Notes under the pieces: generated by a model
Told to the model about the DNA's origin: nothing
The model's input: the letters and a program-made list of their open reading frames with translations, nothing else
Database searches by the model: none
NCBI GenBank assembly: GCA_945872355.1
Contig: CAMBZU010000028.1
Span: forward strand, 1 to 39,042
Source of the DNA: Chitinophaga pinensis
GTDB lineage: Bacteria > Bacteroidota > Bacteroidia > UBA4408
Length of the DNA: 39,042 bases
Direction of reading: 5' to 3'
Translations under genes and position numbers: made by a program
Part shown: one piece after another, positions 7,250-16,715 of the stretch
Position numbering within the stretch: position 1 is the first letter of the stretch
Layout of the letters: the number at the start of each line of letters is the position of its first letter

Positions 7250-9748
7250 CTAAAACTTTGTCACCAACTTCACATTCAACTGCCTATTGGTTAAATAATT
7301 TGGAATGGCATATTGGCGGTCGGTTATATCTTTTATCCATAAATAAGAAATGGTATTGTTAATGGCCAATAAGTTAAACACTTCAATACTTACCCACATC
7401 GATTTTAAGTAATGCAATGGATTTTTTTGTTTTATTTTTTGATCCTCTGAAATCAATTGCCATGAAAAACCAATATCAACCCTACGGTAAGAAGGCATTT
7501 TTAAAGTGTCTTTATAGCGATCATAGCTTGGCGGTCCAAAAGGAAAACCAGAGCCATAAAGCAAATTTAAATGCATTTTAAGTTTCGGAATTTTTGGCAC
7601 ATAATCCTGAAAGAAAATACCCACGTTAACGCGCTGGTCGGCTGGTCTTCTTATGTAACCCGGATTGTATTTAACACTATCCGATACCACTGTATTGGCG
7701 GTATAACCCGGGCGAATTCTTTCCTTATCAGTATTGTAATAAATATAATAATAATCGTTATTAATGTCCTCGGCCGTTTTCATTACTGATAATGAAAACC
7801 ATGATTCAATACCACTAATAAACTCACCGTTTAATTTCATATCTACACCAGTAGCATAGCCTTTTCCCAAATTTTCAGCATAATATCTAACTCTTACATT
7901 GTCTATTTCATAAGGCACTAAATTGCTCAATTGTTTGTAATAAAGTTCGGTCAATAGTTTAAAAGAACGGCCCCACATTTTAAAATTATAGTCGCTACCC
8001 AACACATAATGTATTGATTGCTGTGCTTTTAAATTCCTGTTAATTTCTCCTTTAAAATTTCTCAATTCTCTGTAAAAAGCTGGTTGCGAATAAATACCTG
8101 AAGAAAATCTTAATAATACATCTCTTTTCCAATTTGGCTTGAATGAAAAGGTGCCTCTCGGACTTAATAAAAGCTGATTGTTAAGCGTCCAATAATTGGC
8201 TCTTGCACCAACAGTTAAGCGATATTCTGAAGTATCTTTGCCATTCCAACTCCAATGGTTTTGGGCATAGCCCATCAATCGATCACTTTGTAAATCTATT
8301 TTTTGTTTAATCACTTCCTTCAATTCAAGTTCAGCTGTGTTTGTTTGTGGAATTGAATAACCTGCACTGTCAATGTTTTGCCACTCGCTTAAATTATCAT
8401 TAATAATTTCGTGCTGATATTTAGCACCCCAAGTGGCATTCTTATAAAAACCTTTGTGCTCAACATTCGCAACCGTTGAGGTTAAGTAATTTCGCGCATG
8501 ATTTAAAAATGTACCAACGCCTCTATTAAATTTTACATCGCCAAAATTAGGCTTGCTCAGGTCGGTCTCTAATTGGTCAATATAGTATTGTCCTTGTACG
8601 TCGTAGGTTTCAAACTCATAACTTCTAAATGCGGAGGCTATAAATTTTAACTTTAAATCTGCATTTGGTTTATAAATTCCTGTGAAAGCGCCTAAGTAGG
8701 TTTCAAAATCATTCAATTCCTGTCCATCAAAATAAACATTTAATTGCAAAGCATCATTCACGGTCCCAAACTTAGTTTGTCTGTTTTCGGGCACCATATT
8801 ATATCTATTTCTGCTATAGTTTCCTAAGGCTTGTATCGAAAATTCTGGAGTAAAATCATAATTTAATAACAATTGTCCATCAGCAAAAAATGGTTTATAA
8901 TCTCCTTTTGTATCTAATGTTTTCAATACATATTGATTGCTTCTGGTTCTAATTCCACCAATTGCACTAAACCTTGCATCTTTGCTAATGCCTTCTAAAT
9001 GCACACTTCCGCCAAGCAAACTGCCTTGCACGGTGCCGCCAAATGTTCTAGGATTACGATATTGTACATCAAGCACACTCGAAAGTTTATCGCCATATTT
9101 TGCATCAAATCCACCAGCCGAAAACAATATTGATGAAACCATATCTGAATTAATAAAACTAAGCCCTTCTTGCTGTCCGCTTCTAACCAAAAAAGGACGA
9201 TATATTTCTATGTCGTTCACATAAATCAAATTTTCATCATAATTACCACCTCTTACATTGTATTGCGAACTCAATTCGTTGTTAGATGAAACCCCAGGTA
9301 AAGTTTTTAATATAGCTTCAAAACCACCTGTGGTGGGCAAGGCGAAAATTAATTTCGGATCAATTCTAGATAGCGTAGAAGCGCGCGCTTGTTTGTCCTC
9401 AATTTGAACCGTATTTAAATTGTTAATGTTAGTTTCTAATGTAAAATCTAATGAGTTTTCAGTATCTTTAGCAAAGGTCTTTTTTAAATTGATTGGTTTA
9501 AAACCAAGATGATTGATCACAATTGTAATTTCCTTTGCTGCAGGCACTGTAATTTGGTATGCACCCAACGAATCGGTATTGGTATAACCAGGAATACCTT
9601 TAATGGCAACGGTAATTTCACCTATGCCTTGTTGGTTGTCTTTTTTATAAATATGCCCTTTTAAAATGGCAGTTTGCGCCAAAGCATTGAAACTTACTAA
9701 AGTAAATGCCAATAATAAAAGTGTAAATTGAAGGGGCTTAAATGTCAT
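7250..9748 (-). CDS. TonB-dependent outer-membrane receptor
   Basis: This 832-residue protein has a signal peptide (about 1-24, ending FNALAQ). A carboxypeptidase-regulatory-like (CarboxypepD_reg/DUF4480-type) domain lies at about 27-112. The plug domain at about 125-235 includes GGFEAILKTLPGV, YNVRGGNYDENLIYVNDIEIY and a following GGFDAKYGDKLSSV. The remaining 600 residues are barrel, ending in RQLNVKLVTKF with the terminal aromatic residue used by the Bam machinery. No SusD-like partner lies beside it, so it is not a SusCD polysaccharide pair. The substrate is unknown; siderophore, vitamin or peptide uptake are all possible. Its 3' end faces the RAYT cassette, with the stop codon 86 bases from the end of that gene. 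Confidence 0.92.
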   Translation of the reverse strand: MTFKPLQFTLLLLAFTLVSFNALAQTAILKGHIYKKDNQQGIGEITVAIKGIPGYTNTDSLGAYQITVPAAKEITIVINHLGFKPINLKKTFAKDTENSLDFTLETNINNLNTVQIEDKQARASTLSRIDPKLIFALPTTGGFEAILKTLPGVSSNNELSSQYNVRGGNYDENLIYVNDIEIYRPFLVRSGQQEGLSFINSDMVSSILFSAGGFDAKYGDKLSSVLDVQYRNPRTFGGTVQGSLLGGSVHLEGISKDARFSAIGGIRTRSNQYVLKTLDTKGDYKPFFADGQLLLNYDFTPEFSIQALGNYSRNRYNMVPENRQTKFGTVNDALQLNVYFDGQELNDFETYLGAFTGIYKPNADLKLKFIASAFRSYEFETYDVQGQYYIDQLETDLSKPNFGDVKFNRGVGTFLNHARNYLTSTVANVEHKGFYKNATWGAKYQHEIINDNLSEWQNIDSAGYSIPQTNTAELELKEVIKQKIDLQSDRLMGYAQNHWSWNGKDTSEYRLTVGARANYWTLNNQLLLSPRGTFSFKPNWKRDVLLRFSSGIYSQPAFYRELRNFKGEINRNLKAQQSIHYVLGSDYNFKMWGRSFKLLTELYYKQLSNLVPYEIDNVRVRYYAENLGKGYATGVDMKLNGEFISGIESWFSLSVMKTAEDINNDYYYIYYNTDKERIRPGYTANTVVSDSVKYNPGYIRRPADQRVNVGIFFQDYVPKIPKLKMHLNLLYGSGFPFGPPSYDRYKDTLKMPSYRRVDIGFSWQLISEDQKIKQKNPLHYLKSMWVSIEVFNLLAINNTISYLWIKDITDRQYAIPNYLTNRQLNVKLVTKF

Positions 9749-9795
9749 ACGTTATATGTTGCAAATAACGCAATTTTGCTTAAATTATTGATGCA

Positions 9796-9828
9796 AAAAA
9801 AGCCATTAGGGTGTGCTAATGGCTTTTT
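9796..9828 (-). terminator. Rho-independent terminator after the LVIVD/T9SS protein gene
   Basis: A perfect 9-bp stem, AGCCATTAG (9801-9809) and CTAATGGCT (9816-9824), has a 6-base loop. It is flanked by A-runs on the left and T-runs on the right, so the minus-strand transcript ends in a run of at least five U. It lies 17 bases past the stop codon of the gene ending at 9845 and separates it from the TonB receptor gene. Confidence 0.85.
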
Positions 9829-9844
9829 ATAATTTAAAAATAGA

Positions 9845-12238
9845 TTATTCTCCAAGAATAACTAATTTATTAGTGCTTATTTTTATGCCTTTGTGATAAA
9901 CATTAATCATATAGGTTCCTGCAGCTTGAGATTCATTAATGTTTAAACTTCCCTGTGCCGAATTTACATTGAATGATTGCACTGTTCTGCCTGCTAAATC
10001 TGTAATTGTAATCACATTATTATCGGCTTGCGCGATGTTGTAATGAATGGTTTTTGATTTAACCAATGGATTGGGATAGAAGTTTGATACCGTGTTTTCT
10101 TGAACTGATAAAAGCGCATTTACACTATCTGGCTCTACTCTAAAATGATCAAAACCTGCTTCTACTAAATGCCCTGGAATTGCATCAACAGCATATACAA
10201 TTATTTTCATGTTGTTGGTAAATGGAATTATTGCATTGGTTAAAAGTATATCCTTTTCAACCCAAGAGCTGCTGCCAGCAGTGCTTGCAGTAACAACTTC
10301 TAAGTCAACTGTCTGAATGCCATTAGTGATGCGTACAATTAAGCTGTCATTTACAGCACCTGCACCACCGCCATTGTAAAACCATCTTGCATATTTAATA
10401 TGTGGGTTAACAATACCACTCAAGTCAAAAACAGGAGAAGTTAACATGGTGTAACCATCATCAATATCGTCGGCGCCAACCGCTGCATTGTTATTACCGG
10501 TTACAAATGCTTTTCCACCACAATCGCCCGAAGCATCTACTCCCGGGTTTGAAATAAAATTTCCTTGCATAGTAATAGCAGGTGTAACACGTGTCCAAGC
10601 ACCTAAACTTGCAGTTCCGTTAATAGTCCAATTATAATCCAAAGCAAAGTCATCATAAATGCCATTTTGAAGTGCAATATTTATATTTCCATTAGATAAA
10701 TCAGCATTATTGCAGTAGGTTACATAACCCCATGTTCCCGCAAAAATATCGTAATTACCTGCTATTAAACCACACTGAGAAAAGTCGCCATTGTTATCGC
10801 TTGTATATGAGTAGGCATAGTTTGAATTTGTAATGGTGACAGGTATGTTTGAAATTGGACTGCCTGCGCCCGTTTGCACATTACCACTTAAACTTACCGA
10901 TTGCGTGCTAATCATTTGTACACTTAAATTGGTAACAATAGTATGATCTAAAACCACATTGTTTATGGTTACAGTATTGTAACCAGCTTTTTGAAAAGTA
11001 ACAGTATAAGTGCCAGCGTCTGGTGTTCCTGTTTTATATTCTCCAATGGCGTTTGTACTATCTAAAACGCCAGCGCCAACTATCGTTACTTTAACGCCAG
11101 CAATTGGGGCGCCACAAATACTGTCAGTTGCGCTTCCTTCCAAATAACATGCTCTAACATAATCGGGCGTAAGCACAAACAAGCCTTGCTGCATATCAGA
11201 AACAACCAATGTTCCAGAAGGCAAAAAAGGATACACCCCCCAGCAACCATCATAACCACTACCACTTAAAGGAGAAGTATCAAACCAACCCACGTTCACC
11301 AAATTTTGCGGACGATGCACATCGGTAATTACAATACCATCCTTATACCATGAGGTAACTGCATAATCATTTAATATGTGTGTATTATGCACAACACTCA
11401 ATGATCCTGCGTTTTGCGATTGAATTTTATCAATAAATTGTATATTATTTACATCCGAAACATCATAGGCTGCAAGGTAACTATTGTCAACCTCGTCAGT
11501 TGTAAATAAATAACGGCTATTATCACTCAACCAGCTATTATGCGAGAAATTATTTGGTGTGTTTTGCTGTGATAGCTGCACTGGATTTGCTTTGTCTGAT
11601 ACATCAATAGCACTAAAAAAACCATCATATATGTGGCAAGCCCAAACTGTATCATTTCTTACATAGCCATCATGCACATAATATCCATTATAAATACCAG
11701 CTGTAGCAGGATTCCAAGGGTCACTTAAATCACCAATTACAATACCATCTATACCACTGCCATTGTTAGCGCCATATAAATATACATATCCATTATCAAT
11801 ATGTAAGGCATGTATTGTACTTAATGTATAAGTTCCTACAGTAGTTGTAATGCTTGGGGCCCAGGTGTGGTAAGGTAAAACTGTACCTGGCAAATTTGTT
11901 AAATCAATAATTTGTAAACCCTGTGAACCTCCTTCTGTGGTTACATAGGCAAACTTTTGCCATACTTTTACTTCACGCCAAATTGAATTTGGTCCTGGAA
12001 TTTCTTGTACAATAAATGGATTGGCTGGGTCTTGAACATTCACAATCGAAAGTCCTGCTGAATGCCCTACTAAGGCATATTCATTCCCTAAACTGTCAAC
12101 ATAACCTCCAATATTTGAAAGTTGTTTTCCTGGATAAGTTAATTGACTTCTAAGAATAGTGTTTTTTTGAGCTGAAACCTTTGCAAAGCCTGCAAGCACT
12201 ATTAATAGCGCAACAATTAATTTTTTAGTGTTTTTCAT
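9845..12238 (-). CDS. Secreted LVIVD-repeat (choice-of-anchor B) protein with T9SS sorting domain
   Basis: From the chosen start the protein has 797 residues. The N-terminus MKNTKKLIVALLIVLAGFAK is a signal peptide ending ...VSAQ. Next comes a region of LVIVD-type beta-propeller repeats (for example LSIVNVQDPANP, LQIIDLTNLPG, GIVIGDLSDPWNP, FSAIDVSDKANP) over about residues 30-360. Two carboxypeptidase-regulatory-like domains follow (about 375-450 and 455-530), then a beta-sandwich module, and a C-terminal sorting domain of the NFYPNPLVKS...GTYMINVYHKG type. Such proteins are exported by T9SS and fixed to the surface; the function is not known. An in-frame ATG 16 codons upstream (12286) exists. 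However, a -7 box (TATCTTTG) lies between the two ATGs and the signal peptide begins properly only at the second, so I chose 12238. Confidence 0.88.
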   Translation of the reverse strand: MKNTKKLIVALLIVLAGFAKVSAQKNTILRSQLTYPGKQLSNIGGYVDSLGNEYALVGHSAGLSIVNVQDPANPFIVQEIPGPNSIWREVKVWQKFAYVTTEGGSQGLQIIDLTNLPGTVLPYHTWAPSITTTVGTYTLSTIHALHIDNGYVYLYGANNGSGIDGIVIGDLSDPWNPATAGIYNGYYVHDGYVRNDTVWACHIYDGFFSAIDVSDKANPVQLSQQNTPNNFSHNSWLSDNSRYLFTTDEVDNSYLAAYDVSDVNNIQFIDKIQSQNAGSLSVVHNTHILNDYAVTSWYKDGIVITDVHRPQNLVNVGWFDTSPLSGSGYDGCWGVYPFLPSGTLVVSDMQQGLFVLTPDYVRACYLEGSATDSICGAPIAGVKVTIVGAGVLDSTNAIGEYKTGTPDAGTYTVTFQKAGYNTVTINNVVLDHTIVTNLSVQMISTQSVSLSGNVQTGAGSPISNIPVTITNSNYAYSYTSDNNGDFSQCGLIAGNYDIFAGTWGYVTYCNNADLSNGNINIALQNGIYDDFALDYNWTINGTASLGAWTRVTPAITMQGNFISNPGVDASGDCGGKAFVTGNNNAAVGADDIDDGYTMLTSPVFDLSGIVNPHIKYARWFYNGGGAGAVNDSLIVRITNGIQTVDLEVVTASTAGSSSWVEKDILLTNAIIPFTNNMKIIVYAVDAIPGHLVEAGFDHFRVEPDSVNALLSVQENTVSNFYPNPLVKSKTIHYNIAQADNNVITITDLAGRTVQSFNVNSAQGSLNINESQAAGTYMINVYHKGIKISTNKLVILGE

Positions 12239-12255
12239 TTTATTTTTTGATTCGG

Positions 12256-12263
12256 CAAAGATA
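12256..12263 (-). promoter_or_regulatory. -7 promoter box TATCTTTG
   Basis: On the minus strand, TATCTTTG matches TAnnTTTG exactly and ends 17 bases before the ATG at 12238. No clear TTTG is seen at the -33 position. It supports transcription starting inside the longer open frame and so the shorter start. Confidence 0.4.
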
Positions 12264-12337
12264 TTATAAATTGGATTTAGCTGCATTTTATTATAAAATT
12301 GATAAAATTATATAGGTAGAATTCAAATTTTTATAGG

Positions 12338-13828
12338 TTAATCAACTTGCCTTTTCAATCCTGCCTTTGCTTTTTGATCTATGCTGCGCTGGTATTCATG
12401 ATTTTTCATCGTTAGGCATTGCTCAAAATAGTATTTGGCCTTCACATTGTTTTCAAGTTCTTCATAAATTAAACCCAAATTTAATGCGGCATTGGCCGAA
12501 AAATAATATGGATATGAAGCACCATTTTTTAGGGCTATTTGATAATAATTAATGGCTTTATTGTAGTTTTTCTTTTTATGCTGAATTCTGCCTAAACGGT
12601 AAATAAATTCGAGTTGCTCCTTGCTTGTTTTAAAATCTATTTTATTGGCTCTTATTAAACTGGTGTAAGATTCATTGTAATAACCTCCATCAAATAAAAG
12701 CCTGCTTTTTAACAAGTAAACATTTGGCGATCCACTGCCTTTTGATTCCTTTTCCGCTGCTTTGTCTTCGTCAGTAATTTCATTGCCATGTTTAGGTATT
12801 TCTTGCAAATAGTAGTTGTACTTTTCCTTGTTTTGATGCAGTAAATAATGATAAGCCAGCTTTAAATAAGCGGCTTTTAAAAAGGTTTTACCCTTAAATT
12901 CGTTCACATAATTTTCTAAATAAACGTTGGCATCAGCTTCCAGGTGGTATAGTTTGGCCATACCAAGCATGTAATTAAGGTAATGAAATTTAAAGTAAAT
13001 GTTTTCGGGATATTTATTTTTTAGTAAGTGATTCACAGCTTCTGAACTGTTGCCATTGTGCATACATATATCTGCATAAATAAAACTGAGCAAAGGGTTT
13101 TTTTGTTTTTGCTGATTAATTTGCAACAGTATTTTATTCAAATTGTCTTCATCTGGAATAAAGTTCAACTGAATAATGCCAAGCATAAGCGTAGCTTCGG
13201 TTTGATAACAATAATTTAAAGTATCGTTAAATGCTGCATTGTAAAATTGTTGTAACTCTTTATTACCTTGCTGCAAAGATCCTGAAAAACCCAGCAAATT
13301 TATAGCCCATTTATATTCGTCGGGCACAACGCCAATGAGGGAATGCAATAAGCCAATGGATTTATAATGTGGAGTAAATGAAGGAAATTTGTTGACATTT
13401 TTAGTGAGTATTTTATAGGCACGATTGATCTCTAAAACGCCTGTTAAATAGGCTCCTGTTTTAATATGCGCAAATGCCCATTGCATATTAATCTCGGCTT
13501 GAGCATATAAGTAATAAGGCGATTGCTCACTTTCTTTTTCAAGCAATTTAAGCCGCTCATCTTTTAGGCTGCCAAATTTATTGAGTTGTGCTTTGTTCTC
13601 GTTCAAAATAATTTCCATACAATCTCTGTAGTTTTCTGCTAAGAGCGTGAGTTTGTTGTTTGGATTATTTTTCTTTTCTAAATCTAAATATAAATTGGCT
13701 TTAGAAAATCTAAGGGCAGTAACGTGCTCATAGGCTTTTCTGCAATTGTAAGTAAAATCTAACGAAGCCAAAGCACTAGAAGCACTAAGTATAAAAAAGA
13801 GGAATATTTTGAAATTTATTTTTGGCAT
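12338..13828 (-). CDS. Secreted tetratricopeptide-repeat (TPR) protein
   Basis: This 496-residue protein has a signal peptide (about 1-21, MPKINFKIFLFFILSASSALA). The body is alpha-helical. C-terminal TPR units are recognisable in the stretch from about 370 to 490, for example KSRLLFDGGYYNESYTSLIRA, YRLGRIQHKKKNYNKAINYY and ALNLGLIYEELENNVKAKYY. Weaker helical repeats fill the N-terminal part. The protein probably acts in the periplasm as a binding scaffold. I do not recognise a specific function. It lies between terminators or gaps on both sides and appears to be transcribed alone. Confidence 0.8.
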   Translation of the reverse strand: MPKINFKIFLFFILSASSALASLDFTYNCRKAYEHVTALRFSKANLYLDLEKKNNPNNKLTLLAENYRDCMEIILNENKAQLNKFGSLKDERLKLLEKESEQSPYYLYAQAEINMQWAFAHIKTGAYLTGVLEINRAYKILTKNVNKFPSFTPHYKSIGLLHSLIGVVPDEYKWAINLLGFSGSLQQGNKELQQFYNAAFNDTLNYCYQTEATLMLGIIQLNFIPDEDNLNKILLQINQQKQKNPLLSFIYADICMHNGNSSEAVNHLLKNKYPENIYFKFHYLNYMLGMAKLYHLEADANVYLENYVNEFKGKTFLKAAYLKLAYHYLLHQNKEKYNYYLQEIPKHGNEITDEDKAAEKESKGSGSPNVYLLKSRLLFDGGYYNESYTSLIRANKIDFKTSKEQLEFIYRLGRIQHKKKNYNKAINYYQIALKNGASYPYYFSANAALNLGLIYEELENNVKAKYYFEQCLTMKNHEYQRSIDQKAKAGLKRQVD

Positions 13829-13910
13829 CTTAAGCCTTTAAATTTTTTTTTTGATAATGCCTTATCCAATCACACAAAACTAAAGGTTAAATTTAAAACA
13901 TCATTAAAAA

Positions 13911-13946
13911 AATAAGGGACTTCAAACCGAATTGAAATCCCTTATT
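13911..13946 (-). terminator. Rho-independent terminator of the NIF3 - zinc-ribbon operon
   Basis: AATAAGGGA-c-TTCAA (13911-13925) pairs with TTGAA-a-TCCCTTATT (13932-13946). The stem has 14 pairs with one mismatch and the loop is ACCGAA. The plus strand has a run of A just left of the stem, giving a U-run on the minus-strand transcript. It lies 20 bases past the stop at 13966. Confidence 0.85.
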
Positions 13947-13965
13947 TTAGTATCATTTAATTTTA

Positions 13966-14727
13966 TTATTGACTTAAAATTTCAGCATCAACTAAAATTC
14001 TTCCACAATGTTCGCAAACAATAACTTTTTTATGTGTACGAATATCCATTTGTGTTTGCGGTGGAATTTTATTGAAACATCCGCCACAAGCATCGCGCTC
14101 AACAGTAACAACACCTAAGCCGTTACGAGAGTTAGATCTAATTCTTTGATAAGCATTTAAAAGTCTAGCTTCAATAATTGTTTCAGCGTCTTTCGATTTT
14201 TTTAATAATCCTTTTTCTTCTTTTTCAGTTTCTGCAACAATGTCTTTCAATTCTGCTTTCTTGTGATCAAGATCGTTTTTTCTTTCAGTATAGTTTGCCT
14301 TTGCAGCATCTAAAACTTCATTTTTAATTGAAATAGCGGCTTTGTATTCTTTAACTCTTTTCTCACTCAATTGAATATCTAAAGTTTGATACTCCATTTC
14401 TTTGGTTATAGAATCATACTCGCGGTTATTTCTTACTTTTCCTTGTTGACTTTCGTATTTCTTAATCAACTCGGTAGCATCTTTCATTGAGATTTTGCGC
14501 TGGGTTATTAAATCCTCTAGCGCGTTCACTTCTTCAGTAAAATTCTTGATGCGAGTATCTAAACCTGCAACTTCATCTTCTAAATCGCTCACCTCTAAAG
14601 GTAATTCTCCTTGCACAATTCTGATTCTGTCAATGGCAGAATCTATTTGTTGTAGATTGTAAAGTGCTTTTAGTTTTTCTTCTACACTTACTTCTTTTTC
14701 AATAACTGCTCCTTTGGTTTTCGACAT
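13966..14727 (-). CDS. Coiled-coil protein with C4 zinc ribbon (CdsZ/DUF164 type)
   Basis: This 253-residue protein is almost entirely a charged coiled coil (about 15-190), followed by a C-terminal zinc ribbon with C214-G-G-C217 and C238-E-H-C241. This is the layout of the zf-RING_7/DUF164 family, known as CdsZ in Chlamydia, where it is linked to type III secretion. In Bacteroidota that link does not hold and the general role is unclear; nucleic-acid or protein binding is plausible. The gene follows the NIF3-like gene by 6 bases and ends before a strong terminator, so the two form one operon. NIF3 and this zinc-ribbon family are often found side by side, which suggests a shared housekeeping process. 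Confidence 0.88.
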   Translation of the reverse strand: MSKTKGAVIEKEVSVEEKLKALYNLQQIDSAIDRIRIVQGELPLEVSDLEDEVAGLDTRIKNFTEEVNALEDLITQRKISMKDATELIKKYESQQGKVRNNREYDSITKEMEYQTLDIQLSEKRVKEYKAAISIKNEVLDAAKANYTERKNDLDHKKAELKDIVAETEKEEKGLLKKSKDAETIIEARLLNAYQRIRSNSRNGLGVVTVERDACGGCFNKIPPQTQMDIRTHKKVIVCEHCGRILVDAEILSQ

Positions 14728-14733
14728 TTTTAT

Positions 14734-15834
14734 TTAATAATAATGAATAGGATTGGTATTATTTTTTGATAAACAGAGCGCGAAACTACTAAATTTTTTC
14801 TGAATTTCATTAAAAATCAATTCTTTAGTAAACTGCTCACTCTCATAATGTCCAATATCGGCTATAACAATTTGATTATCAGCATCAAAAAATTGATGAT
14901 ATTTAAAATCGGCTGTTACAAAAATATCTGCTCCGTTGTGCATGGCATCTTTTAGTAAAAAACTTCCAGAGCCGCCACATAAGGCTACTTTTTTTATTTT
15001 ATTACCGCCTAATGCAGTATGTCTAATGCTTCCACAACCAAATACTTTCTTTAAATGGGCCAAAAAATCTTTCTCCGGCATGGCTTCCTCCAAACTTCCT
15101 ATATATCCTGCGCCAGATTTTGCCCAGTGATTGTCTAATGGAATGATGTCATAAGCTACTTCTTCATAAGGATGTGCCATCATTAAAGAGGTCAACACCT
15201 GAGCTTCTAAATGGCTGGGAAAAATGGTTTCTATTTTAACTTCTGCTTCTGTATGCAATTGCCCGCGCATCCCAACATAAGGATTCGTTTTTTCATCTCC
15301 TTTAAAGGTACCTTGGCCTTCGCTGTTAAAGCTGCAGTTTTCATAATTGCCAATGTTGCCAGCACCTGCAGAAAATAAGGCATCACGAACAATAGCTGCT
15401 TTGTCTGTTGGGCAAAAACAAACAAGCTTTTTGAGCTTGCCGGCCTGAGTGCGCAAAATACGTCCGTCTTTCAATCCTATTTTTTGTGCAATCATTTTAT
15501 TTACACCTTCAATAATATTGTCCAAATTGGTGTGTAAGGCATAAATAGCAATATCATTTTTAATGGCCTTAATCAATGTTCTTTCTATCCAAGTGTTTGT
15601 GCTCAATTTTTTTAAACCACTAAAAATAAGTGGATGATGAGCTACAATTAAGTTGCAATTATTTTCAATAGCTTCATCAATAATGGCTTCTGTAACATCT
15701 AAGGCAATTAAGGCACCGGTAATAATGGTAGATTTAGAGCCAGTGAGTAAACCACAATTGTCATAACTTTCTTGCAAACTAAGCGGCGCAAATTCTTCGA
15801 GCAGATTGGTGATATCTCTAATGATTGTTGGCAT
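14734..15834 (-). CDS. NIF3-like dinuclear metal-centre protein (DUF34 family)
   Basis: This 366-residue protein is of the long NIF3/YqfO type: two NIF3 halves with an inserted PII/CutA-like domain at about 135-240. The first metal-binding motif is AHHPLIFSGLKKL with H66 and H67. The C-terminal motif DIGHYESEQF supplies further ligands. Family members have been labelled GTP cyclohydrolase I type 2, but the physiological reaction is not settled. The gene is the first in a two-gene operon with the zinc-ribbon protein, 6 bases apart. Its promoter region is shared with the terminator of the adjacent gene at 15884-15907. The length is normal for the bacterial three-domain form. Confidence 0.9.
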   Translation of the reverse strand: MPTIIRDITNLLEEFAPLSLQESYDNCGLLTGSKSTIITGALIALDVTEAIIDEAIENNCNLIVAHHPLIFSGLKKLSTNTWIERTLIKAIKNDIAIYALHTNLDNIIEGVNKMIAQKIGLKDGRILRTQAGKLKKLVCFCPTDKAAIVRDALFSAGAGNIGNYENCSFNSEGQGTFKGDEKTNPYVGMRGQLHTEAEVKIETIFPSHLEAQVLTSLMMAHPYEEVAYDIIPLDNHWAKSGAGYIGSLEEAMPEKDFLAHLKKVFGCGSIRHTALGGNKIKKVALCGGSGSFLLKDAMHNGADIFVTADFKYHQFFDADNQIVIADIGHYESEQFTKELIFNEIQKKFSSFALCLSKNNTNPIHYY

Positions 15835-15883
15835 AATATAAGGTGTGTTTTAACACGAATGGTAAGTTGTAAATATAGCAAAA

Positions 15884-15907
15884 AAAAACCGCTCGAAAGC
15901 GGTTTTT
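15884..15907 (-). terminator. Rho-independent terminator of the small T9SS protein gene
   Basis: AAAAACCGCT (15884-15893) and AGCGGTTTTT (15898-15907) form a perfect 10-bp stem around the tetraloop CGAA. Extra A residues to the left extend the U-run on the minus strand. It lies 21 bases past the stop at 15928 and would work in both directions. Confidence 0.88.
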
Positions 15908-15927
15908 AATTTCATTTAAATTAAATG

Positions 15928-16674
15928 TTAGTGATTTACACTCAATCTTTTAGTTACTGTTGTTTGTCCGTTAAACAAACTATAGAAATAGATGCCTTGT
16001 GGCAAATTAGCTGTATTCAATTCAACTTTGTTAGTACCCGGATTTCCGTTAGTTCTAATTTTTTGAACTTCTTTGCCTATTGCATTCATCAAACGAATTT
16101 CAACATCTGCTTTGCTTGTTAAAGTGTAATAAATATCACAAGCATTGTCAGATGGATTTGGTGTGCTTTGACTTACGCTAAAGGTGTTAGGATTTAAACT
16201 CTGCGTACTGTTTGCAGGATTAACAACAATTTTGTAATAACTGAGTGTTTCTTGTTGATAAGGTGTTGAAGGTAATCCAGGCACAAAGATTACCCATGGA
16301 GTAACTTTTATCGTTAAAACATATTCACCAACAGGATCATTGGTAGTTCCTGTAATAACCGCACAGTTGGTAGCTCCTGCAGGAAACTCACAATTACTGG
16401 GTAAACAAGAATACGTTAAACCTTGAGGCATGCCAGTGATAGTATCTAATACAAATTTGTCAAAAAACACTGTTCCAAGAATTGGTACTACAGTGTCATT
16501 TGGAACTTTAATGGTAATTAACTGATTGTATGCCTGACCTTGGTAGGCGGGCATAAAATTAGTGGCACTATCTGGATAAACTCCAGCATTGCCCACTGTA
16601 GCAGGCGTACATTGTGCAAATGAAGCAATAGAGGAAATTGCAATGAAGGATAATAAAAGTAAAGTTTTTTTCAT
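15928..16674 (-). CDS. Small secreted protein with T9SS sorting domain
   Basis: This 248-residue protein has a signal peptide (about 1-20, ending SIASFAQ). Residues 21-150 form a beta-rich domain containing two Cys (in SYSCLPSNCEFPAGATNC) of the kind seen in putative Ig-like surface modules (LTYSCLP, GEYVLTIKVTPW). The last 80 residues are a T9SS type-A-like sorting domain: VSQSTPNPSDNACDIYYTL ... ANLPQGIYFYSLFNGQ ... KRLSVNH. It is predicted to be exported across the outer membrane and either anchored or released. The function of the N-terminal domain is not recognised. It ends before a strong terminator and starts 41 bases after the STAS gene, so it may be co-transcribed with it. Confidence 0.85.
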   Translation of the reverse strand: MKKTLLLLSFIAISSIASFAQCTPATVGNAGVYPDSATNFMPAYQGQAYNQLITIKVPNDTVVPILGTVFFDKFVLDTITGMPQGLTYSCLPSNCEFPAGATNCAVITGTTNDPVGEYVLTIKVTPWVIFVPGLPSTPYQQETLSYYKIVVNPANSTQSLNPNTFSVSQSTPNPSDNACDIYYTLTSKADVEIRLMNAIGKEVQKIRTNGNPGTNKVELNTANLPQGIYFYSLFNGQTTVTKRLSVNH

Positions 16675-16715
16675 AGGGTTAATTTAATTTTTGGTTTTTA
16701 ATTTTTGTTTTCAAT

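Noticed and set aside
7150-7362. Open frame overlapping the RAYT tail and the TonB 3' end
   Set aside because: It crosses a hairpin and the antisense of a clear TonB receptor; no recognisable protein.
12239-12286. Upstream in-frame ATG giving a 16-residue longer LVIVD protein
   Set aside because: The extra residues precede the signal peptide and a -7 promoter box (TATCTTTG) lies between the two starts.
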